Source: Mycteria americana
Lineage: Eukaryota > Chordata > Aves > Ciconiiformes > Ciconiidae
Direction of reading: 5' to 3'
Length of the DNA: 64,000 nt
Assembly (NCBI RefSeq): GCF_035582795.1
Contig: NC_134366.1
Coordinates: 436,501-500,500 of the forward strand
The notes below the pieces were generated by a model. It saw only the letters and a list, made by a program, of their open reading frames with translations. It was not told where the DNA came from and made no database searches. The translations under genes were made by a program, and so were the position numbers. Below are positions 23,876-36,630 of this stretch, piece after piece. Numbering within the stretch: position 1 is the first letter of the stretch; each line of letters opens with the position of its first letter.

Positions 23876-26800
23876 CTGGGGACAGAGAGGGGTGCTCAGG
23901 TGCGCGGCCGGTGCTCCCACGGGCCGCGGCGATGCCCCGAGGGGCCGCGTGGCTGCTGGCTGTCCCCTTCCCCCAGGCACCGGGTGCCACCACCGCCTCC
24001 GGGGCAGAGCCGCAGGCAGGGGGTCGGGGTCTGCCCCTCCTCAGCTGCCCGGGGACCGGGGTGGGGGCAGGCGCGGGCAGGGCTGGCCCCGGAGCTGGCT
24101 GCGGGCTGGTTTGTCTTGGCCGCCGGTGGGAGCGGGAGAGCAGGGGCCAAGACAAACGCCGGGAGGGGAGCGGAGCCGGGGCAGCGGGACGGGACCCAGC
24201 CCCCCCGGCAGGACCCTGGGCACGCACCCAGCCCTGCGGTGCGCAGGCAGGGAGCCAGACCCCGGGGGGCACCAGCAGTGACTGCCCCCCCCAGACAGAC
24301 ACCCGGTGACTGACCCCCCCCCCCCAGCACCCCCATCCCGGCCCCCCACACCTGCCCACCGGCCATCTTCGCCCCACACTTGCCCCTCGGCAGCTCCCCG
24401 GGCACCAGGCTGACCCCTCCGGCACCGGTGTGCCGGGTTTATTGCCGTGGGAGATGGCCCCACGTGACGGCTGGGACCAAGGAGGGTGGTGACGGATGAC
24501 TGCGTCTCACATGGGTGGCTCACCGTCACCATCCTCGTCACCATCACCGGCACCCCTCCCGCCATGCCGTCCCCCATGGGCAACCTGGCTTGCAAGCACA
24601 GTGGCCCCGGCCAGGCTCGAGGAGCCGCGGCCTCGGTGTCCACCGAGGCCGCGGCTCCTCGAGCCTGGCCTCGGCACTGGATCGTGCCTTCTCCTCGGTT
24701 TGGCGCTACCCAGCTCCGGCTGCTCCCTAATCCCCGCTCCCCATGCGGGGCCGGAGCCAGCACATCCACATTCCAGCCGAGCGAGCGCAGATTAGCCGGC
24801 CTGCCACGCTGCTCTCCCGGGGCGCCCGCCAAGCCGCAGCCAGCAGCTGAAACTCCCCCCGCTACTCGGGATGGGGACCCCCCAACCCGTGCACCCCATA
24901 AGTGCCGTGCCCGAGGGGGGCTGCCTGCAGCCCCTCGCTGTGGCAGGGGTAGCAGGGAGCCGATCCGGCACAGCTCCAGTCTCACCAGCGGACCTGCCCG
25001 ACCCAGCAGGGCTGGAACTGGGAGGGGGGAATGCGCCGGCACCTCTGTTCCCCCCCCCCCCAGATGGAGCCAGGACCCCCAAACTGCCTTTGCTGGGTGA
25101 CTCGAGAGTGGTGCCGAGGGATCCCCTCCTGGCACGGGGCACCCAGCACCCCATGCTCTTGGGGTCCCCTGCGGCTGTGTCCCCCCAGCCCCAAGGACTG
25201 GTACCAGCAAGAGGGGAGCAGGGGCTCCTCGGTGCCAGCGAGAGCGGCTGCCGGGAGCGGGGGGCTCCGGGGCACGGGGCAGAGCCCACGGGGAGGGTCA
25301 GCGGCGTCGAGCGACCAGCCAGGCACAGCCAGCGCCTTCGCGCCGTCCCAGCTGCACCGCGGGGGTCCCGCCGGCATCACGCCCGGGCCGAGCTCCCCGC
25401 AGGACGGTGGCCCCATCCCACCCATCCCGGGGAGGCGGCGCTGGGCCACCACGGCCGGCAGGTGCCAGGGCTCCGGCGCAGGAAGGCACTCGCCGCTCCC
25501 AGCCCTAAGCAGCTTTTTGGGTTTAATCCCGTTGGCAGCTCGCAGGGATTAGAGCCCCAGGAACACACTTGGGATTGTTCTCGGGGAACGCTGAGCTGGG
25601 AAGCGGCCCTGCGCCGCGCTCCCACCGGCTCTCAGAGCGGGGGAGCCAGGTGCCGGCCCCAGCACCGCCTGCGGGCAGCCGGCTGCCTGCCCCTTGCCTG
25701 AAACTGGGGGGCTCCCGGCACCCTGCCCCACCGGCCCCTTGCCCCAGGCTTTGGCGGTGCCACCACGGGGACCTGGCAGGACAGTGGAGGGCGGGCGGGC
25801 GAGCTCGGGGTGCCGGGCCCAGCCGTGCAGGGGACACGCGGCGCCTGGGAGCCCGTGGCCTGACCCTGCTGGAAAGGGTGACGGGCACCCGGGGGGGGAC
25901 ACTTCTGCTTTCCGTGGTGGCGGCTGAGTCACCCGGCAGGCACGGCTAGGCAGCCGGCCAGGAACGGCTCAGCAGCTCGTGCCAGCCCCCCAGAGAGGAG
26001 CCCACGAGCCAGCCCGTGCCGGGAGCTCCCACGGCTGCCCTGGGCACCGCGCTGGGTCGGCACCCGCCTGCCCTGTGGCCGGCCCTGCTTCCCAGGGACC
26101 TGCTGCACCCCGGCATGGGGGGACAGACAGCGGGGGGACGGGTCCGCTGACCCCACTGCAGCCCTGCTGGTGTCGGCGCTCCGCGCTGCGCCGCTGACCC
26201 ACGTGGCTCCGGGCATCGGCACGGCTGCGGTGCCACCGCCTCGCCCCGCTCCGGGCCCGGCCACGGGGCAGGAGGGTCGGGGCCGCGTGCTCCGGCTGCG
26301 CCGCGCGGGGCCAGGCCGGCAGGTGGGCCGGGGCGGCAGCAGCGCCCGTGGCAGCGCCAGCCCCACCGCGCCTCGCTGCGCCCCGCGTGCGGCCTCCCCG
26401 GGCCGGCAGCGCAGCACAATGGCCCCTTGTGCGAGGGAACGGGCCGCTCCGATAAGCAGGGCAGGTCCGCAGATAGGGCCGCAGGCTGCCAACGCCGCGC
26501 TGCGCCGCTAATTACCGGCTGGCTCCGATCAGCGCCTGTGCGCGAGCCGGCTCGGCGGCTCCCGCCGGTGCCGGAGTTGCATTCCTGGGACCGGCCCCGG
26601 CCTGCCCGCCTGATCCGCTGAGGTGATTAGAGGGCCTGGCCCCGGCCCCGCGCCGTGGGGGCCGCCCCACAGGGCCCACGCGCCCCCAGCCCCTCTCCTG
26701 CCCCGGGCCCCGCCGCCAGCACCCACCGGCACCGCGCGGGCCTGGAGGGGAGGCCGGCCCGGTGGCGGGTTGAGCAAGGCGGGAAGTGAGGCAACGCGGC

Positions 26801-29800
26801 CGCCAGCCCTCCCGCGGCCGGGGCAGCCACATCCTGGGCCGCCCGTCCGCGCCGGGGCAGCCCGTCCGCAGCACGGACCCAAAACCGTGCGAAGCGGGAC
26901 GGGACGGGGAGAAGGGGGGCCCTGCGGCAGCAGGGGCCAGCCAGAGCCCAGCCGCCCGCTCCGCCGTGCCCGTGCCGCTGGCAGCGCTTGTGCCTCCTCA
27001 CACCGTGACACCCGGGCTGGGGACGGGCCAGCAGCGGCAACGGTGCTGGGAGCGGGTCCCCGACGCGAGATCAGCACGCGCACACACGTGCCGTGCACAT
27101 TTGTGCCCACAACCGCGGGCAGGTAAGGCTGACAGTGACCACCATGCCGTGAACCAGGTCATGAACCAGAGCCACATCTGCAGCCCCGGCCCCCCCCGTG
27201 CACCGTCTGGCTGACACCATGGGGATGGAGAACACACCGCATCCCTCGCCGTCTTCCCGCTGGCAGCCATCCCCAGGAACTCCCTGTGCCCAATTTCCAG
27301 GCAAAATTGCGTCAGGGTGGGCCTGGTGCCGGGCAGGCTGTGCCCATCACACCGGGTGGACGTGCCCCGCGCTCCCCAGCCTGCCCCGTACGGCAAGGCT
27401 GCACTGCGGCCCCGCAAAGGGGGGAGCGAGAGGCCCCGGCCACGCGACCCCCCCCGCCCCGCAGCCCAGCCCAGGGGTGGTGATGGCTGCCCCGGGGGAG
27501 CTCTGTGCCCCCCAGGCCTGTCCCCCCATTCTCCCGCTGCCATCTCTACCCGCTGCGATGCTGCACCGGCTCCTCGACCAGGGCTGGGGACGCCAGCGCA
27601 GGACACCCTGCCCGGCCCCGGGGGCTCGCCAGAGCCTGTCCCGCTGCGGCGCAGGGTCCTGGAGCACCCAGAGGCGCGTGGCCACGGCGCTCAGCTGCCG
27701 TGGGGTGACACTCGCTGCCCGCAGCCCGGCAGGATGGGCTCCCCTCGCTGCCCGCCGCCATCAGGAGCATAGCCTGCAGGTGCTGCCCAGACACGGAGCC
27801 ACAGCCAGCACCCGCCGCGGCTCCTCGGCCACAGCCGGCCCCCCAGGCCCGCGCCGCAGCTGCGGAGGGGAGCAGAGCCGCATCCCTGCGTGCCACGCAG
27901 GCCTGCTGCCTGCACAGACCCTCACCACGGCAGGGACTGCCCGGACCCCGGGCTCCTGCCGGGACGCTTCCTCGGGCACGGCCTGGTGCATGCCAGTGGG
28001 AGGGAGAGGGTGATCTGGCACAGCCACGCTCGCCCCGCTGCTCCTCGGGGAGCTCACGACCCAGATGCGGGAGCAACCCCGGCAGAGCCGCCCCGGCACC
28101 AGCACCAGCACCCGGTCCCCTGCGGGCAGCACCCCGAGGCAGAGCTGCGTCCGCACCCTGACGGTGCCCGGGCTCCGCCGCAGCGCCAGGCAGCTCTGGC
28201 ACACACCGCCGGCACTCGTGGTGGCCGTGCGCCGGCCTCCCACCCGACGGGCAGGGCACCAGCCCCAGCTCCCCGCACCCCGAAACGGAGCGCAGCGCCG
28301 AGGGGGAGCCCGGTGACGTGCGCCAGCTCCGCTGCCCGGCCCCGAGGGCCCGAGGGCAGGAGACCACCCAGAGCCCCCAGCAGCCCCTCGCGTCCCGGGC
28401 GGCAGCCGCGCCAAGGGCCGCAGGCCGCCGAAGGCGGGGGGCTCACGGACAGGGGGTGCAGGCCCCCCCCCCCCCCCCCGCAGCCGGGGAGCCCCGGGGG
28501 GGTTCCGCGGGGTCCGCACGGCCCGGGCCGGCTGCTCCTGCTCCGCCGCTCCCTCCTGCCCAGCTCACCTGGCTGCGCCGGGAGACCCCCGGGAGACCCC
28601 GCCGCCCCCAGCGCCTCCCGGACGCCCCCGTGGGGGCCCGCACCCCCCCATCGCCGCAGCGGACACCGCGGGACGGAGCAGGGCCGGGCCCACGCCGCCC
28701 GCGGCACGGCTCCCGCCCCGGCAGAGGTTTCCTAGACACTGCAACTTTAGAAGCCGCCACCAAAAATATCCTCCCCCCCCACCCCCCCCCAGCACCCCCC
28801 GCCCCGCGACCTCGAAACCGCCGGATCCGGGAGATGAATCACAGCGCTGCGCGGTTCCGCGCCCACGCCCACGCCGGTGCCACCGCCACCGCCGCGCCCA
28901 GGGACCGGCAGGCGGGGTGGGCACGGCCGCGGGGAGCGGGGCTGCCCACGGACCCCGCCGGACGCGGCCCGGCGCTGTGCCCCCCCCCCCCCCCCCCGCC
29001 ACCCCCCGCTCGGCCCGGCCCCGGAGGGGCCGGCACCCCCGGAGGCTCCTGCGCCCCGGCCGGCGGCCCCCGCTGCTGCCCCCGGCCCAGCCCCGGGGAG
29101 GGGCGGGCACGGCTGCCTCCCCCCGCGCCCGCCGCCCCGGTGCCACCCCGGACGTGCACCGGCGCTGCCCCCCGCCTGCTCCCCGGCGGCGGCCGGGGGG
29201 GGGGGGGGGGGGGTCCCGACCGCGGGCAGGGGCCGGGCGCAGCCCCCCCGCCGCCCCCCCCCCCCCGCCGGCACCCGCGGCAGGGCCGGGGGCCGCACGC
29301 CCACCCGCCGCGGCTGCCCGGAGCCCCGGGAGGCGAGAGCCCGGCCGTGCCGCTGCCCGTGCCCCGCCGGCCCGGCGCGGGCGGGCGGCTCTGCCCCAAC
29401 TCACCCCATCGCCCGCCGACCCGGCCAGGCTGCGGCTCCCGCCGCGCTCCCGCTCCGCCTTCCTGTGGAGGCTGCCGGGCGCCTGCCCCGCCGGCGGGGC
29501 CCCCCCCCCCCCCCCTCCACGCCCCGGGACGGGGACCGGGGCCGGGGCCGGGGCCGGGACCTGCCCCGGCGGGAGGCGAAGCGGGGCCCTCGGCGCGGCC
29601 GGGCCCTCGGCGCGGCCGGGCCCTCGGCCAGCGCGGCCCCCCCCCGGCTCCCGCCCCCGCGGGCCGAGCCCCTGCCCGCCGCCGGGCCGGAGCAGGGCCG
29701 GGGCAGCAGGCGGCCGCGCTCTCCCCGCCGCACCGCGGGCCGCCGAGCGGCAGCGGCCGCTTTACACGGGCGCGGGAGGAAAAAAATGGGCAGCGGCAGC

Positions 29801-31785
29801 GGCAGCGGCAAGAGCCTTTGTTTCGGCAAGCCTGCACCGGGCCGCCGCATCCGAACAGAGCGGCGGTGCCAAGCCCCAGAACGGCTCCTCGGGCAGCCCC
29901 ACCTCTGCGCCGCGGCTCCCGCCGGGCACGGGGCAGCCAGCGGCGAGCACCGGCAGCCGGGAACGGGCGAGTGCCCGCGGAGCTAGCCGGCCCGGCGGAG
30001 ACACGGGGGGGGGGGGGGACGACGGACACCCGGGGGGGACGCGGCCCCACAGCCCCAGGAGCGCGGGCAGGAACAGGCGCCGGGGGCTTCGCCTGCGCGG
30101 GCACGGGGCTCGGGATCCTGCGAGGGGACGGGCACCGGGACACGCCGGGCGAGGGTCTGTGGGGCGGGCAGACATGGGGCAGAGAGCGAGGGGGAGCTGG
30201 TGACGGCCCGAGCCCCCCCCGCCGGCCTCGGCGCCCCTGGCAAGCCCCAGCGCGGCGTCCTCAGGCAGGCGGCCCGGGCCTTGCGGCCGCCCGGTCCCCT
30301 CTAATGACAGGGCTGCGCTTATGGGGGCCGCGCCAGGGACCGCGGCCAGACCCCCCCACCCCGCAACTGGGCACGGGGACCGGCCAGGCGGCGGCTCCCA
30401 CGGCCCCCTCCCTTCCGCAGGCCAGGCCAGGATCCCCGGGCAAGGGGTCACCGCCGCGGTGGCTGGGCCACCCCCCGTCCCGTCCCCGGGGCGTTGCAGG
30501 GGACAGGGGCGGCAGGAGCGTCCCCCAGCTCCTCCGTCCCCTGCAACGTCCCTGCCCGCCCCGGGGAGCCCCAAGCCCACCCCGTGACACTCTCGCTGCT
30601 CTCGCTGCAGCGGCGCAGAGCAAAGCAGGGCAGCGAGAGGCTGCACGGCCGCAGGACGTCCCTCACCGGTGCAGAGACCCCCGAGAGCCGGCCCCGCCAT
30701 GCGCCTTCACCTACAGACACCGACAGCGGCATCCCTCGGGGGGGCACGCGTGGCCGGGCGGGACCCCGCACCTGCCAGGGACAGGCGGGGGGCAGCGGGC
30801 AGCGAGGCAGGAGGCAGCCGGAATCCTCCCACCGCGGCGCGGGGCAGCACCCAGGGGCTGGGGAGCAGCGAGGGGGCGCGGGGCAGAGCCCACCCGGCGC
30901 AGCCCCTGCCTGGGCTCGGGGCCAGCCCTGCCCGTGGCTCCCGGGAGGAGGCCAGGCCCCGCGGGGGCCGGGGCGGAAGGGCTGCCCGTGGGGAGGCGCA
31001 GGCACCGGTGCCAGGAGGGTTGTTAGGGCGATCAAATCCCACGCTCGTGGCAGCCGCTTGAAGCGGTGCAGCGACCCCGAAGGGCACGACAGCGGGGCTG
31101 GGCGGCCGCCACCGGCCTCAGGGCTGATCCCCCGGCGGGACCCTGCAGCCCGTTCCCAGAGCCGCTGAGGGCTGGGGACCTCCACCGAGCCCCGACACAA
31201 TTCCCCCCCCGGAGCGATCCCGTCTCCTGACACCACATCGGAGATCGGGGGTGCCTCCGGCAGCAGAGGCGTGGGGCAGCCCTGTCCGTCCCTGGGGACC
31301 GGCTCTGCCCACGTCCCTGCCTGCACCAAGCGGCTCAGGGGCAGCCATAGGCGCCGTGTCCCCCGGGACCTGCTGCCCCCCTGCCCTGGGGACCCGACTC
31401 AGGGCAGCACGGTCCCCGCTCCGGGGCCGTGGGAGCCCACGCCAGCACGTGAGTGGGAGAGCAGCGGGGCTGGACACGTGCCTGACGTTGCTCAACCCCT
31501 AGCAGCGTTTCGCAAGTGGACAGCGCAGCTCGCCACCCGGCACGGCACATGGTGGCTCCTGGCAAGCGCCACGCTGGGTGGGCGCGAAGCCCTCGGCAGC
31601 AGCTCTGTGCCACGAGGCAGGGCCACCCATAGGGACGCACCGGGACAGGGCAGAGCCGCAGGATGCTCCCTCCGCTCGGCCCTCCTGCCCCTCGCCCCAC
31701 GTGCCGGCGGGTGCGGGATGGCTGCGGCCGGCCAGCCAACAGGGCCGCACACACTGGGGCCGCTCCCCGGCCCCGCGTTTCTCAC
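23876..31785. other. Long 5' intron / upstream region of SLC4A2
   Basis: About 7.9 kb between the AE2a-class coding exon and the nearest candidate leader exon. It is extremely GC-rich, with many long but unrecognisable open frames on both strands, which I read as base-composition artefacts. It contains a perfect inverted repeat (24609-24670), a cluster of GATA and TAATTA motifs near 26451-26514, and several poly-C/poly-G runs (28980, 29197, 29250 regions). A minus-strand AATAAA occurs at 24437-24442 without a gene to serve. No coding exon could be supported. Confidence 0.7.
24609..24670. repeat. Perfect 30-bp inverted repeat with 2-bp spacer
   Basis: Left arm 24609-24638 (begins GGCCAGGCTCGAGGAGC) and right arm 24641-24670 are exact reverse complements separated by TC. 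The arms are GC-rich, so the hairpin would be extremely stable as RNA or cruciform DNA. Confidence 0.9.
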
Positions 31786-31860
31786 CTGCCGAGGGTCGCT
31801 GTCAGGCTCAGGAGCCGGGAGGGAAGGGCATGGAGCTGCCTCGCGTCGCTCCGGTACCCG
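31786..31860 (-). other. SLC4A2: Candidate non-coding leader exon of SLC4A2
   Basis: On the minus strand a clear pyrimidine tract and acceptor (TTTTTATTTTCCAG) is followed by 75 bp ending CTCGGCAG and a GTGAGA donor. It has no long frame but carries a short upstream ORF (ATG to TGA, seven codons). It lies between a donor at 32652 and the coding exon at 23875, all on the SLC4A2 strand, so it is best read as an internal 5' UTR exon. Confidence 0.6.
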
Positions 31861-32652
31861 CTGGAAAATAAAAAGACACCCAGGGCTGAAGCACGGCAGC
31901 GGTGCGATCCCAGCTCTCCCAGCTCCCGCGGTGTCCTGGGGCAACCGCCGCCCCGAAAGCCGTGTTCGGCGCGGGAACGCTGCCAGGGCCACGCAGGAAC
32001 ACCCTCGTGCACGGCCCCGGCCCCGGCCCCGGCAGCGCAGCCGGCGGAGGCAGCGGGGTGGCGGGAAGGGGCCGAGGTGCGACGCCCCGGCCGGCAGAGC
32101 CGCGGGAGCCGGGTGCGGGTTGGCAGGAGGGGGTCCGGGGGGTCCGGGGGGTCCGGGGGGGGGATGCCAGCAGGCGGGGGTGCCGCTTCCTCCCCAGCCG
32201 AGGGAGCCGGGGGACCCAGGAGCGTGTGCTGGGTGGCAGGGAGCCCTGCGGCCCCCGCCCGGGACCCCCGGGCTCCCCCATCCCACGGCCGGGCCCAGCC
32301 GGGGGATCCCGGAGGCAGCAGCGGGGGGAAGCGGGGCCGCGGCCGGGCCGGGACCCGGTGCCCCGCGAGGAGCCGCCGGGCCGGTGCAGCGCCCCGGGGT
32401 CTGGTCCTGGGCTGGGGCTCCCGCGGCGGGTCGGGTCGGGACGGGATGGGTCGGGAGGGGACGGGAGGGGAGGGGAAGGAAGCGGCGGGAGCGGCGTGCG
32501 GGGCACGGCGGGGAGGGAGCGAGGGACGGGGACGGCGCCGGCGGGGCACGGGCGGGACCGGCCGGGCGGGCAGCACCGGGACCGGACCGGCCCCGCCGCC
32601 TCCGGCGGGCGCCAGCGCGGCTCCGTCTCCCGCTCCCAGCCCCGCCGCTTAC

Positions 32653-33288
32653 CGGAGAGTCCCGCCGTGCCGGGCGGGTCTGCGCGGCCCCGCGGGGCGG
32701 AGCGGGAGCGGCAGCGGGAGCGCGCCGGGGCGGGGCGGGGCGGCACCGGGCGGGTCCGCAGCGGTCCCGGCACCATCCCCGGCGGGCGCGGTCGCCGTCC
32801 CCCCGAGGGCCCCGCAGGGGACCCCGCCGCGGCCGGGCCCGGTGCCGGGGTGGCCCGGGGCGGGGCGGGGGGACCCGGGGATCGAACCCGGACCCGCGGC
32901 GGGCGGGGGGGCGGGAAGGTGAGGCTGGGGGCGTGGCCGGTGCCGGGAGGTGTGGTGGCGGGTGCCGGGGGCGTGGCCAAGCGCGGGGGCTGCCGGGAGG
33001 AGTGGCGGGAGGCGTGCCCGGTGCGGGGGCTGCCGGGAGGTGTGGCGTTGGGGGCGTGGTTTGTGCGGGGGCTGCCGGGAGGTGTGGTGTTGGGGGCGTG
33101 GTTTGTGCGGGGGCTGCCGGGAGGTGTGGCGTTGGGGGGCGTGCCCGGCGCGGGGGCTGCCGGGAGGAGTGGCGGCGGCGGCGGCGGCGGGGCCGGGGCC
33201 GGGGCCGGGACCGGGGCCGGGGCCGGGACCGGGGCCGGGGCCGGTGCGGCGGGGCCGGTGCGGCGGGGCCGGAGCGGAGCGCGGCGCG
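32653..33288. promoter_or_regulatory. SLC4A2/CDK5 bidirectional promoter region
   Basis: On the minus strand an exon ends at 32653 with the donor GTAAGC, giving a probable first SLC4A2 leader exon. CDK5 begins its coding sequence at 33289 on the plus strand. The interval is a dense CpG island with many GGGGCGTGG/GGGGCGGG boxes and no TATA box. Start sites for both genes must lie within a few hundred bases of each other; they cannot be placed exactly from sequence alone. Confidence 0.65.
32980..33175. repeat. About 42-bp tandem repeat with GC boxes in the shared promoter
   Basis: Four to five imperfect copies of a unit starting GCGGGGGCTGCCGGGAGG and containing GTTGGGGGCGTGG. Each copy carries a KLF/Sp-type GC box. 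The array lies 115-310 bp upstream of the CDK5 start codon. Confidence 0.8.
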
Positions 33289-35519
<2,231 letters not shown>

Positions 35520-36056
35520 GGACCCCCCGCGCTGGCCCGGCCCCGTGCCGAGCCGGGGGGCAGCACCCCGGCTCCTGGCACGCTCCCGGCAGCAGTGGGG
35601 AGGGGGCAGCCCCCCAGGGCAGCGGGGGGGGACGCGAGGTGAGGAGCGAGGGGCCAGCACCCCGGAACCGCGGCCCCCCCCAGCCCCCGTATTTATTAGG
35701 TTTTTAACCCAACGCCGCCGCTCTGGTTCTGCCCCGGCTGCGGGGTGCTGGCATGGCCCCCTCCGCCCCGACCCCCCCAACCCCACCGCGGGGCCGGGGC
35801 TGCCCCCGGGGCCGGCCGAGAGCGCGCAGGCCCCTCCCCGGGGCCACGGTGCTGGTGGAGGGGCAGGACCCTCCGGGACCATGCGCGGGGACCCCGCTGG
35901 GGTGGGACCCCCCACCCTTCCTCTCCCTCCTCCCCCCTGGCCCCTTCCCTGGCGGGGGAGGGGGTCCCGGGCGCCAGCTCCTGGGGGGGGGGGGGGTACC
36001 CCGTTTCTTTTCTACCGTGCTGCTGTACGTGGGTGAACGTGCGTGTTTGTTACCTC

Positions 36057-36062
36057 CATAAA
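36057..36062 (+). terminator. CDK5: CDK5 polyadenylation signal variant (CATAAA)
   Basis: CATAAA 538 bp after the stop codon, followed by a C/T-rich region. No canonical AATAAA is present nearer, so this variant is the best candidate. Confidence 0.55.
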
Positions 36063-36236
36063 GAGCTTCCCACTCCCCAGCGCCCGCCTCCTCCTTCCCG
36101 GGGCGCCGGGGACCCCCCCGCTGCCGCGTACCGGCCCCCCCGGCGCGGGCCTGCCCCGCTCTGCACGGCCCCTGTCCCCGTGCCCCCCGTGCCCCCCCCC
36201 CCCGGCAGCACAGGAGTCGGGGCCTGGGGCAGGGTC

Positions 36237-36242
36237 TTTAAT
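36237..36242 (-). terminator. ASIC3: ASIC3 polyadenylation signal (ATTAAA on minus strand)
   Basis: TTTAAT on the plus strand reads ATTAAA for ASIC3, 284 bp past its in-phase stop codon. It lies only 175 bp from the CDK5 signal of the opposite strand. Confidence 0.6.
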
Positions 36243-36525
36243 GGGGCGGGGGGCCGCAGCGAGCGGGCGTTGCACGGACAGCGCAGCGGGGAGGGGCGCG
36301 GGCGCAAGCAGCGCATGCAGGTACGCGGGAGCGGGGCCGGGGGGGGGGGGGAGCCCCCGCCACCCCCTGCCCCCCGCCGCCCCCCCCCCTCCCCCCGGGG
36401 GGAGGGGGGAGCCCAGAGCGGGGCCCCCCGGTGCCGGCGGGGCAGAGCGGCGGCGGCGCCCGGGCCCGCTGCCGGCGGCCCCCCCCGGTGTCCCCCCGGC
36501 CCGGCCGGGGCGCGGGGCCGGGCCC

Positions 36526-36630
36526 TCAGCAGGCGAACTCCTGGAAGGCGCCTAGAGCCGGGTGACGAGGTAGCACGTTCGGGGCGAGGCCGACACCGTC
36601 CGTGCGGCAGCGCAGGGGGCGACGGGCGCT
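36526..36630 (-). CDS. ASIC3: ASIC3 last coding exon with two overlapping family-like frames
   Basis: Acceptor CCCCCCAG at 36631-36638; exon 9 ends in phase 0. The in-phase frame ends [20 protein letters not shown], closely resembling the ASIC1 terminus (ANILPHHPARGTFEDFTC). One base offset gives [16 protein letters not shown] with stop at 36552, almost the mammalian ASIC3 terminus (TLSASHRTCYLVTQL). The in-phase reading is the call; the offset frame would need a different splice. Confidence 0.8.
   Translation of the reverse strand, partial: SARRPLRCRTDGVGLAPNVLPRHPALGAFQEFAC

Noticed and set aside
24437-24442. Minus-strand AATAAA
   Set aside because: No coding exon on that strand ends nearby; it lies in the SLC4A2 5' intron and is probably fortuitous.
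27546-28519. Overlapping minus-strand frames with a GDRVLVLVPGRLCRGC-like stretch
   Set aside because: Considered as a possible extra gene between SLC4A2 and CDK5, but no family match, frames conflict with one another, and the human locus has no gene here.
28318-31026. 902-codon plus-strand open frame
   Set aside because: Almost entirely Pro/Ala/Gly/Arg from CpG-island sequence with poly-C and poly-G runs; no domain, no codon constraint.
36552-36630. Reading the ASIC3 end as RTCYLVTRL
   Set aside because: Kept as a finding but not as the gene call, because exon 9 joins the last exon in phase with the FQEFAC frame.
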